A stretch of 20,819 nucleotides of DNA from SHLQ01 sp047638715. Lineage in GTDB: Bacteria > Actinomycetota > Acidimicrobiia > Acidimicrobiales > SHLQ01. The position numbers and the translations under genes are program-made. The notes under the pieces were generated by a model that had not been told where the DNA came from, ran no database searches, and was given only the letters and a program-made list of their open reading frames with translations. Location of the stretch: NCBI GenBank assembly GCA_047638715.1, contig JBLIMK010000073.1, positions 1 through 20,819 on the forward strand, read 5' to 3'. Below, piece by piece: positions 7,393 to 14,022 of the stretch; positions within the stretch are counted from its first letter, which is position 1; the number at the start of each line of letters is the position of its first letter.

Positions 7393-8406
7393 CTACACAT
7401 CGATTGGAGCGCCATTCTTCGCGGCGGATCGGTAGGCCGCGTCGACGAGAATGTGCGCGCGTAAAGCCACCGCGAAATCGGGCGCAGCGGGGCGCTCGTT
7501 CACGACTGCGTCGACGAAGTCCGCGTCGGGGTTCGTGCCCTTGCCATCGAGGCCGGCTGCGATATCGATGAGTGCCTGGCCCTGCCACTGCTGCTCTTCG
7601 ACGTCACCATGTGAGAGGCCAACCGGTCCGGCCCAGTCGCCAGCGCACCCCAGGTAGGCATCTCGACAAAATCCTTCGACGTGCCGTTGGCTGGGTCGCG
7701 TCAGCACGTCGTGCCATGTTGAGCTCAGAACGGCACTGGCCCCCGCCGCGGTGGTGAGCATGACGCTCGCGTGGTCTTCGATCCCGTCGATTCTGTGCGT
7801 ATTCGATGTCACGCAGCTGATCCGAACGACCGGACCCATGATCCATTCGATCAGATCAAGATCGTGAATCGAGTGCTCGAGCAATGTACCAGCGCCAACT
7901 TTTTCGACGTCCGCCCGCCAATCCGACCCGTACATTCCTCGGATCGGGATGTATTGATCATCGCGGAAAACCATGCTCATTTGCGGACCGAACTCGCCGC
8001 TGACCATGTGGTGTTGCATCCACCGGAATGACGGTGAGTGACGAAGCACCAATCCGACCTGGTTCACGACCCCAGATGCCTGCACCTCATCGAACATCGA
8101 TCGCGCTACCCCGAGCGACACGCCGAGGGGCTTCTCGCAGAAAACGGCCCGACCCGCTCCAACGATTCGACTCACCAAGTGGGCATGCTCGGATGTCCAT
8201 GTCGTGACATAGACGGCGTCGCTCGACTCGATCACTTCGTCGACAGAGGTTGCGGCGCTCGCCCCGTTGTCGGCCGCAAACGCGACCGTTCGCTCGGCGT
8301 CGATATCGAACACGGAGACGATCTTCGCTCCGTCGACCGAGGCCAGTCGTCCAGCATGGGATCTTGCGATCAGACCACACCCAAGGAATCCGATTTTCAG
8401 GGTCAT
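7393..8406 (-). CDS. Gfo/Idh/MocA family NAD(P)-dependent oxidoreductase
   Basis: It is a dinucleotide-dependent dehydrogenase of the glucose-fructose oxidoreductase / inositol dehydrogenase family. From the ATG at 8406 the protein has 337 residues, a normal length. The Rossmann motif GFLGCGLIA is at residues 6-14. The EKP motif (Glu91-Lys92-Pro93, in VFCEKPLG) contains the conserved Lys. A later HSIHDLDLIEWIMG segment supplies the family His/Asp pair. The longer frame to 8439 adds only a basic non-family prefix, and GAGAG seven bases before 8406 supports the shorter start. The substrate is probably a sugar, inositol or a similar polyol, but the sequence does not say which. It is transcribed away from the MOSC gene. 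Confidence 0.9.
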   Translation of the reverse strand: MTLKIGFLGCGLIARSHAGRLASVDGAKIVSVFDIDAERTVAFAADNGASAATSVDEVIESSDAVYVTTWTSEHAHLVSRIVGAGRAVFCEKPLGVSLGVARSMFDEVQASGVVNQVGLVLRHSPSFRWMQHHMVSGEFGPQMSMVFRDDQYIPIRGMYGSDWRADVEKVGAGTLLEHSIHDLDLIEWIMGPVVRISCVTSNTHRIDGIEDHASVMLTTAAGASAVLSSTWHDVLTRPSQRHVEGFCRDAYLGCAGDWAGPVGLSHGDVEEQQWQGQALIDIAAGLDGKGTNPDADFVDAVVNERPAAPDFAVALRAHILVDAAYRSAAKNGAPIDV

Positions 8407-8482
8407 GCGTCTACTCTCGAATTTACGTCGTATCCGCACTCACGACCTGTGATCGAGAATCGTACATGCGTTCAGTTTCTAG

Positions 8483-8502
8483 GGAAAACCGCTTACGTTT
8501 CC
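8483..8502. promoter_or_regulatory. Possible operator between the Gfo/Idh and MOSC genes
   Basis: GGAAA and TTTCC form five-base inverted arms around ten bases that include CCGCTT. The form is loosely like LacI-family operators, which often control sugar oxidoreductases. It lies 77 bases upstream of the oxidoreductase start. The arms are short and no regulator gene is adjacent. Confidence 0.25.
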
Positions 8503-8559
8503 GGGCGCAAGATCGGCCGCCTCTCGCTCAGTTTTGTGGCGCTGTGCGATGCTTGATCA

Positions 8560-9258
8560 ATGGGTCTTCGTGTTCGATCGTTGTGGCGTTATCCGATCAA
8601 GTCGTTCGGGGGTGAGCAGCTTCAGACGGCTCGAATCGAGGGAAGCGGAATCGAAGGCGATCGATCGTTCGGGCTTCGAGATCTCGAAACCGGATTGATT
8701 CTCACCGCGCGCCGTCAACCCGAGCTGTTGTTCGCGAGTGCGACGTGGAGTCAGGGTTCGGTGAGCGTGTCGCTGCCCGATGGCTCGGCTACAGACCGGG
8801 ATGACGACTTGTCGAAGTGGCTCGGCAAGCCTGTCGAGCTCGTAGCCAGTGGCACGAGTGCAGGGACGTTCGAGAACCCGCTCGATGTCGAGAATGACGA
8901 TGATTGGGTGCAGTGGACGGGACCGATCGACAGTTTTCACGACAGTGAACGCAATCGGGTCTCGTTGGTGAGCGTGGCGTCGCTTGGCGACTGGCCAGCC
9001 GAACGTTTCCGCAAGAACGTAATTTGCGATGGAGCTGGTGAAGACGAACTGGTTGGGTCGAGCATCACGATCGGCAGTGTCACATTGTCGGTCGTGAAGA
9101 AGGTCACTCGTTGCGTGATGGTCACACGACCTCAACCGGGGCTCGATCGGGACTTGAGCGTGCTCAAAACCCTGAACGCCGAGCGGAATTCCGAACTGGG
9201 TATCGGTATGACCGTCGACCGCGAGGGCCTGGTCAGCATCGGCGATTCCGTCGGTTGA
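8560..9258 (+). CDS. MOSC domain-containing protein
   Basis: It is a 232-residue protein with an N-terminal beta-barrel segment (LWRYPIKSFGGEQL, then GIEGDRSFGL near residue 28) and a C-terminal MOSC domain. The conserved Cys that binds molybdenum cofactor or sulfur in this family is Cys185, in TRCVMVTRPQPG. RFRKNVIC is another typical MOSC motif. Relatives (YcbX, mitochondrial mARC) reduce N-hydroxylated compounds or carry sulfur, and YcbX works with a reductase; no ferredoxin-like domain is present here. The ATG at 8560 has no clear ribosome binding site, but GATGCT lies six bases upstream, so a leaderless transcript is possible. It is divergent from the oxidoreductase gene. Confidence 0.9.
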   Translation: MGLRVRSLWRYPIKSFGGEQLQTARIEGSGIEGDRSFGLRDLETGLILTARRQPELLFASATWSQGSVSVSLPDGSATDRDDDLSKWLGKPVELVASGTSAGTFENPLDVENDDDWVQWTGPIDSFHDSERNRVSLVSVASLGDWPAERFRKNVICDGAGEDELVGSSITIGSVTLSVVKKVTRCVMVTRPQPGLDRDLSVLKTLNAERNSELGIGMTVDREGLVSIGDSVG

Positions 9259-9356
9259 TTTTATGCGATCGGACCTCCGCCAACAATGTGGTGCGGCTTC
9301 CGATCCATCAACAGCACCAGGAGGCCAACGGGCAGTAGCTGTGCGAGGCTGAGCGC

Positions 9357-10496
9357 GTGAACACCGAACCCTTCGACATCGATGAGAACTTCGAGCGATT
9401 CAGCCAAGTCGATGATGTCTTCAGCCGATCGCAGTGGGACGAGCGCGTCCGCGATGACCGCTCGGACACCTTCTTCGCCACATATCGTCGCCCGCTCACC
9501 AAGTGGCGAAAGGCGAACGGTTTCACCCAGCGCGACTATGCCATTCGCAATGCGTCGTGGCACGTCGCCGACATCTTCGCGGAGATGTTCGAAGGCGACG
9601 ATCGACGAGATGGCTTTCTCGATCCGCTCTCGATGTTGCGCGATGGAGCGAGTGAGAGGGTCGATGTCGGTCCACCCGAGCAGGCCAGCCGGGAGCTGAA
9701 ACACGTTGCAAAGACCTTCGGTGCCGATCTCGTTGGCGTGACACACTTCGATGAACGCTGGATCTACACCGAGCGTTACAGCGTGACCGACCGTGGTCCG
9801 AAAGCGAACGACCTGCCCGACGGATTAACCCATGTCGTCGTGATCGGTCAGGAGATGAACGATGGCCTGATCAAAACGGCGCCGTCAGCACTCTCTGGCA
9901 CTGCGACCGGCCTTGGTTATTCGACCGACGCCGCCGTGCTGCTCGGGCTGGCTCAGTACATTCGCAACCTCGGGTATCAAGCGATTGCGTCGATGAATGA
10001 CACCGCGCTCGCGATTCCTCTCGCGATGCAAGCGGGTCTCGGAGAATACGGACGGCATGGTCTCGTGATCAGTCCCGAGCTTGGGTCGCGGTTTCGTATT
10101 GGCAAGATCTTTACCGACATGCCGTTGTCCACGGATGCGCCGAAGACGTTCGGGGTCAAGGAGTTCTGCGATCAATGCGATCGTTGCGCGGACAAGTGCC
10201 CTGCCAAAGCAATTCCGCACGGCGATCCGAGCTGGCAGCCGGTCAACATTTCGAGCATCAAGGGTGTGAAGAAGTGGTCGGTCGACGGCGAAAAGTGCTT
10301 CAGCTATTGGTCGAAGATCAATAGCGACTGCGCGGTGTGCGTTCGGGTGTGCCCCTACACACGTGACTACAGCAAGCGACGAAACAGGGCCTGGCGTTGG
10401 TTGGCCGGCACACGAGCTCGTGGTCTCGCGATGCGCATTCACGACGCGTTCGGCGGCAGCGATCGCGTCAAGTCGAAAGACTGGTGGACCGATTAG
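9357..10496 (+). CDS. Reductive-dehalogenase-like (RdhA family) corrinoid/iron-sulfur protein, soluble
   Basis: The 379-residue protein matches the catalytic domain of reductive dehalogenases, which use cobalamin and two [4Fe-4S] clusters to remove halogens. Family sequence seen: APSALSGTATGLGYST, YIRNLGYQAIASMNDTALAIP, AGLGEYGRHGLVISPELGSR and IFTDMPL. The cluster cysteines are Cys271/274/277/281 (CxxCxxCxxxCP) and Cys314/325/328/332. There is no Tat signal and no RdhB-like anchor gene next to it, so it should be cytoplasmic and unlike respiratory RdhA. Epoxyqueuosine reductase (QueG) is a relative, but the YIRNLGY, GLGEYGR and CFSYW features favour RdhA. The GTG at 9357 has GAGG eight bases upstream. 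Whether the substrate is halogenated is unknown; RdhA-like proteins with other activities are possible. Confidence 0.85.
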   Translation: MNTEPFDIDENFERFSQVDDVFSRSQWDERVRDDRSDTFFATYRRPLTKWRKANGFTQRDYAIRNASWHVADIFAEMFEGDDRRDGFLDPLSMLRDGASERVDVGPPEQASRELKHVAKTFGADLVGVTHFDERWIYTERYSVTDRGPKANDLPDGLTHVVVIGQEMNDGLIKTAPSALSGTATGLGYSTDAAVLLGLAQYIRNLGYQAIASMNDTALAIPLAMQAGLGEYGRHGLVISPELGSRFRIGKIFTDMPLSTDAPKTFGVKEFCDQCDRCADKCPAKAIPHGDPSWQPVNISSIKGVKKWSVDGEKCFSYWSKINSDCAVCVRVCPYTRDYSKRRNRAWRWLAGTRARGLAMRIHDAFGGSDRVKSKDWWTD

Positions 10497-10557
10497 GGGC
10501 CTGGCCCCGGATTACACAGGTTGAGGTTGATCAGGCCAGACCGAGCAGCGCGCCCGA

Positions 10558-10563
10558 TAACCT
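10558..10563 (+). promoter_or_regulatory. -10-like box at leuC (possible leaderless transcript)
   Basis: TAACCT fits the TANNNT pattern of actinobacterial -10 boxes and ends seven bases before the GTG of leuC. No purine-rich ribosome binding site precedes that GTG. Transcription could therefore start at or next to the start codon. No convincing -35 box is seen. Confidence 0.35.
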
Positions 10564-10570
10564 CACTCGC

Positions 10571-11980
10571 GTGAGCACCGAAGCAAAGACACTCAGCCAG
10601 AAGGTGTGGGACGACCACATCGTCACCCGCGAAGACGGCCAGCCCGACCTTCTCTACGTCGACCTCCACCTCGTCCACGAAGTCACGTCACCCCAGGCGT
10701 TCGACGGCATTCGCCAAAGCGGTCGAACCGTGCGTCGGCCCGATCTCACGATCAGTACCGAGGATCACAACGTCCCCACCGAAGACATCGATAAGCCGAT
10801 TGCAGATGAGGTCTCGGCCAAACAAGTCGACACGCTTCGGGTGAACGCCGAAGAGTTCGGTATCACGCACTACCCAATGGGCGACCCCAACCAAGGCATC
10901 GTGCATGTCATCGGCCCGGAACAGGGCCTCACCCAGCCGGGCATGACGATCGTGTGCGGCGACAGCCACACCAGCACGCACGGCGCGTTCGGAGCGCTCG
11001 CGTTCGGCATCGGTACCAGCGAGGTCGAGCATGTCCTGGCCACCCAGACGCTGCTCCAACCCGCTCAAGAGACGATGTCGATCACGGTCGACGGTGAACT
11101 GCCCAAAGGGTCCACAGCCAAAGACGTCGTGCTCGCGATCCTGGCTGAATGCGGCACCGGCGGCGGCATCGGCGCCATCGCCGAGTTCCGCGGACCCGTC
11201 ATCGAGGCGCTTTCGATGGAGGGCCGCATGACCGTGTGCAACATGTCGATCGAGTTCGGCGCCAAGGCCGGAATGATCGCCCCCGACGACATCACCTTCG
11301 ACTACCTCGAAGGTCGACCTAGTGCACCGAAGGGCGCTGACTGGGAGAAGGCCCTCGACCACTGGCGAGGCCTGCGAACCAACGATGCGGCCACCTTCGA
11401 CCGCGAAGTTCTGCTTCACGGCGCCGACATCACCCCACACGTCACCTGGGGCACGAACCCCGGCCAGGTCATCCGCCTGAGCGACAACGTCCCGTCCCCC
11501 GATCAGTACGATGCCGGCGTAGCTCGCGACGCTGCCGCTCGAGCACTCGAGTACATGGGCCTCACCGCTGGCACGCCGATGCGAGAGGTCGCGGTCGACA
11601 CGGTGTTCATTGGGAGCTGTACCAACAGCCGCATCGAAGACCTCCGAGCCGCAGCCGCAGTAGCTGAAGGCCGCACCGTGGCCGACGGCATTCGCACGCT
11701 GGTCGTGCCCGGCTCGGGCTTGGTCAAGGCCCAGGCCGAAGCCGAGGGACTCCACAAGATCTTCATCGATGCCGGCTTCGATTGGCGCGAGCCGGGCTGC
11801 TCGATGTGTCTCGCAATGAACCCGGACAAGCTGAAGGCAGGCGAACGTTCGGCGTCGACGTCGAACCGCAACTTCGAAGGCCGGCAAGGTCGCGGCGGTC
11901 GAACGCACCTCGTCTCGCCAGCGGTCGCCGCGGCCACGGCCATCGCCGGAACGTTCGCTACCCCCGACGACCTCACCTAA
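10571..11980 (+). CDS. leuC: 3-isopropylmalate dehydratase large subunit
   Basis: With LeuD it isomerises 2-isopropylmalate to 3-isopropylmalate in leucine synthesis, using a [4Fe-4S] cluster. From the GTG at 10571 the protein has 469 residues, as expected. Aconitase-family motifs are present: STEDHNVPT, VCGDSHTSTHGAFGALAFGI, and the cluster ligands Cys350 (FIGSCTNSR) and Cys410/Cys413 (PGCSMC). The frame is open further upstream to 10397, but that region is a shadow of the preceding iron-sulfur protein gene. The start at 10571 yields the family N-terminus (TLSQKVWDDHIV). leuD follows after 58 bases on the same strand. Confidence 0.96.
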   Translation: MSTEAKTLSQKVWDDHIVTREDGQPDLLYVDLHLVHEVTSPQAFDGIRQSGRTVRRPDLTISTEDHNVPTEDIDKPIADEVSAKQVDTLRVNAEEFGITHYPMGDPNQGIVHVIGPEQGLTQPGMTIVCGDSHTSTHGAFGALAFGIGTSEVEHVLATQTLLQPAQETMSITVDGELPKGSTAKDVVLAILAECGTGGGIGAIAEFRGPVIEALSMEGRMTVCNMSIEFGAKAGMIAPDDITFDYLEGRPSAPKGADWEKALDHWRGLRTNDAATFDREVLLHGADITPHVTWGTNPGQVIRLSDNVPSPDQYDAGVARDAAARALEYMGLTAGTPMREVAVDTVFIGSCTNSRIEDLRAAAAVAEGRTVADGIRTLVVPGSGLVKAQAEAEGLHKIFIDAGFDWREPGCSMCLAMNPDKLKAGERSASTSNRNFEGRQGRGGRTHLVSPAVAAATAIAGTFATPDDLT

Positions 11981-12038
11981 CTAAACCCGTAGTCCCTCTG
12001 TGGGATCCGAGCGGAAGTCTCGGCGAAGGAAAACAAAC

Positions 12039-12632
12039 ATGGAACCCGTACACATCGTCCAAGGCACCGCCGTTCCCCTCGACCGCTCCGACGTCGACAC
12101 CGACCAGATCATTCCGTCCGACTGGCTCAAGCGCGTCGAGCGCACCGGCTTCGACAAGGGCTTGTTCGCCGAATGGCGTGACGACCCGACCTTCGTCATG
12201 AACCAAGAGGAATACCTCGGCGCCAACATCCTCATCGGTGGGCCGAACTTCGGGACGGGCTCGAGTCGCGAACATGCGGTTTGGGCTATTCAGCAATACG
12301 GCTTTGCGGCCGTCGTGTCGTCCCGCTTCGGTCCGATCTTCCGAAACAATTGCACCAAGAACGGCCTCGTTGCTGTAGAGGTCGAGCCAGATGTCAGCGA
12401 CCGGCTGATGGCAGCAGTACAGGCCGACCCATCCCTCGAGATCACGATCGACGTTAAGCGGCGTACCCTCGAGGCGCCGGCGCTCGATATCGAGGTCGAG
12501 TTCGAGTTGAGCGATTCGGTTCAACATCGTTTCCTCAACGGCCTCGACGACATCGGGCTCACCATGCAACAGGTCGACTCGATCTCCGCGTTTGAATCGA
12601 CCCGCCAAACGTTCAAACCGACCACCCGATAG
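12039..12632 (+). CDS. leuD: 3-isopropylmalate dehydratase small subunit
   Basis: It is the swivelling-domain partner of LeuC. The protein is 197 residues, typical of the family. Recognised motifs are PLDRSDVDTDQIIPSDWLKR near the N-terminus, GPNFGTGSSREHAVWAI, and SSRFGPIFRNNCTKNGL. The ATG at 12039 is chosen because GAAGGA lies eight bases upstream (12025-12030); the frame is open to 12000, but no better start is seen. It is likely co-transcribed with leuC. The other leucine genes (leuA, leuB) are not in the window. Confidence 0.96.
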   Translation: MEPVHIVQGTAVPLDRSDVDTDQIIPSDWLKRVERTGFDKGLFAEWRDDPTFVMNQEEYLGANILIGGPNFGTGSSREHAVWAIQQYGFAAVVSSRFGPIFRNNCTKNGLVAVEVEPDVSDRLMAAVQADPSLEITIDVKRRTLEAPALDIEVEFELSDSVQHRFLNGLDDIGLTMQQVDSISAFESTRQTFKPTTR

Positions 12633-12718
12633 CCCTGCACGAGCCCAGGCGGGTACGGGTTGAGTAACTAACTGTTCGGTAACCGCAGAAATTTGCTGGC
12701 GGCTGGCATCCTCTCCTA

Positions 12719-13840
12719 GTGCAGACGATCGAACGCATACCCACAACCGCTCAGGTGAAAGCTGCAATTCCCTCGGAATGTTTCGAACGGAAGCTCTCGC
12801 GATCGATCCCATATGCGGTGTTTTCGGTGTCGTTGACGCTCGCCATGGGGATCCTGGCTTGGCAGTTCATTCCGCTGACCTGGGCCTGGACTCCAGCGTG
12901 GCTTGTGTACGCATACGTGAACGGAACGATTGCGACGGGCGTGTGGGTCGTTGCCCACGAGTGCGGTCATCGAGCTTTCGCACCGACCCCGAAGGTGCAG
13001 GATGTTGTTGGTTATGCCCTTCATTCAATGTTGCTTGTCCCCTACTTCTCTTGGCAACGCAGTCATGCAATTCATCATGGCAAGACGAACCACCTGATCG
13101 AAGGTGAGACGCACGTTCCCAAACGGAACACCACGTCGCGCGGAGCTCGGGCATTGGCGGCGCGACGCAAGATCGGACCCAACACCCACGGTGTGCTCAC
13201 GATCGCGGCTCGCCTTGGGCTTGGCTGGCCGCTCTATTTGTTGCTTGGGCTCACCGGCGGCGCTGATCGTGGCGTCACAAATCACTTCTGGCCGACCCGC
13301 CCGTTCAGCCAGGCGCTGTTTCCTGATCGCTGGAAGAACAAGGTTCGCTGGTCGTCGCTCGGCGTCATCGTGATGCTGGCCGTTCTGGCCTATTGGGCTA
13401 TCGCCGGCAGTGTCATGTACATGCTCGCCGTCTATGCGGGGCCGTATCTGATCGTGAACGGTTGGCTCGTGACCTACACGTGGCTGCAGCACACCGATGA
13501 GGATGTTCCCCACTACGGCGAGGATGACTGGTCGTTCATGCGCGGCGCGTTCTGTTCGGTCGACCGGCCGTACGGTCCAATCGCCAACTTTTTGCATCAC
13601 AACATCGGTACGACACACGTGGCGCACCATCTCGATGCGAAGATTCCGCATTATCACGCACGGGCCGCAACCGAGGCCGTTCGTGAGGCCTTCCCGCACC
13701 TGTATCGCTATAACCCAACGCCGATTCGCCGAGCACTGTGGGCGGTGGCGAAGAATTGCCATGTCGTCGCTAAGACCGACGATGGCTGGCAGTTCACGAC
13801 CGTCGCTCCAGCTCCGGAGCAGTTCGAAACAGCGGCCTAG
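12719..13840 (+). CDS. Membrane fatty-acid desaturase
   Basis: It is a di-iron membrane desaturase that introduces a double bond into an acyl chain, probably with ferredoxin or a similar electron donor. The protein is 373 residues. All three histidine boxes are intact: HECGH at 80-84, HAIHH at 116-120, and HVAHH at 300-304. Hydrophobic helices lie before box 1 and between boxes 2 and 3 (around LLLGLTGG and VIVMLAVLAYWAIAGSVMYM). The layout resembles the delta-12/omega-6 (FAD2/DesA) branch. Regiospecificity is not decidable from sequence alone. The GTG at 12719 has no clear ribosome binding site; the next in-frame Met is far downstream. Its stop codon is the first three bases of a tandem repeat. 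Confidence 0.92.
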   Translation: MQTIERIPTTAQVKAAIPSECFERKLSRSIPYAVFSVSLTLAMGILAWQFIPLTWAWTPAWLVYAYVNGTIATGVWVVAHECGHRAFAPTPKVQDVVGYALHSMLLVPYFSWQRSHAIHHGKTNHLIEGETHVPKRNTTSRGARALAARRKIGPNTHGVLTIAARLGLGWPLYLLLGLTGGADRGVTNHFWPTRPFSQALFPDRWKNKVRWSSLGVIVMLAVLAYWAIAGSVMYMLAVYAGPYLIVNGWLVTYTWLQHTDEDVPHYGEDDWSFMRGAFCSVDRPYGPIANFLHHNIGTTHVAHHLDAKIPHYHARAATEAVREAFPHLYRYNPTPIRRALWAVAKNCHVVAKTDDGWQFTTVAPAPEQFETAA

Positions 13841-13941
13841 CCGTCTGCGCAAGACAGTGATAGCCGTCTGCGCAAGACAGTGATAGCCGTCTGCGCAAGA
13901 CAGTGATAGCCGTCTGCGCAAGACAGTGATAGCCGTCTGCG
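13838..13941 (+). repeat. Tandem repeat, 23-base unit, 4.5 copies
   Basis: Four perfect copies of a 23-base unit lie at 13838-13860, 13861-13883, 13884-13906 and 13907-13929, followed by a 12-base partial copy to 13941. The unit begins TAGCCGTCTG and ends AGACAGTGA, so every junction reads TGATAG. The first TAG is the desaturase stop codon. Each unit contains GTCT-GCGCA-AGAC, a four-base stem with a five-base loop. Copies abut directly with no spacers. The perfection of the copies implies recent expansion. Confidence 0.97.
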
Positions 13942-13950
13942 GTTCCCGAT

Positions 13951-13980
13951 TTGCGTAATAGCTCCTAATTTGCTTAAAGT
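13951..13980 (+). promoter_or_regulatory. Candidate sigma-70-type promoter for the hydrolase/lipoprotein unit
   Basis: TTGCGT (13951-13956) and TAAAGT (13975-13980) are separated by 18 bases within an AT-rich patch that contrasts with the surrounding GC-rich DNA. A start site near 13987 would give a leader of about 36 bases. The gene start is at 14023. Confidence 0.45.
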
Positions 13981-13987
13981 GAATGAA

Positions 13988-14004
13988 AGTGCATGAAACG
14001 CACT
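13988..14004 (+). promoter_or_regulatory. Inverted repeat at the predicted transcription start
   Basis: AGTGC and GCACT flank the seven bases ATGAAAC. It sits directly after the candidate -10 box, where an operator or a 5' RNA hairpin would act. The arms are only five bases long. Confidence 0.3.
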
Positions 14005-14022
14005 CCAAGGTGAGCGTGCGTT

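Noticed and set aside
10494..10509. Intrinsic terminator after the RdhA-like gene (GGGG/CCCC palindrome)
   Set aside because: The stem is only about four pairs with no T tract; not convincing as a terminator.
10688..11908. Minus-strand frame of 406 codons
   Set aside because: It is a shadow of leuC with no recognisable motifs.
13838..13941. CRISPR array
   Set aside because: The repeats abut with no spacers, and there are no cas genes.
13025..14008. Minus-strand frame of 327 codons across the tandem repeat
   Set aside because: It is antisense to the desaturase; its first part just translates the repeat.
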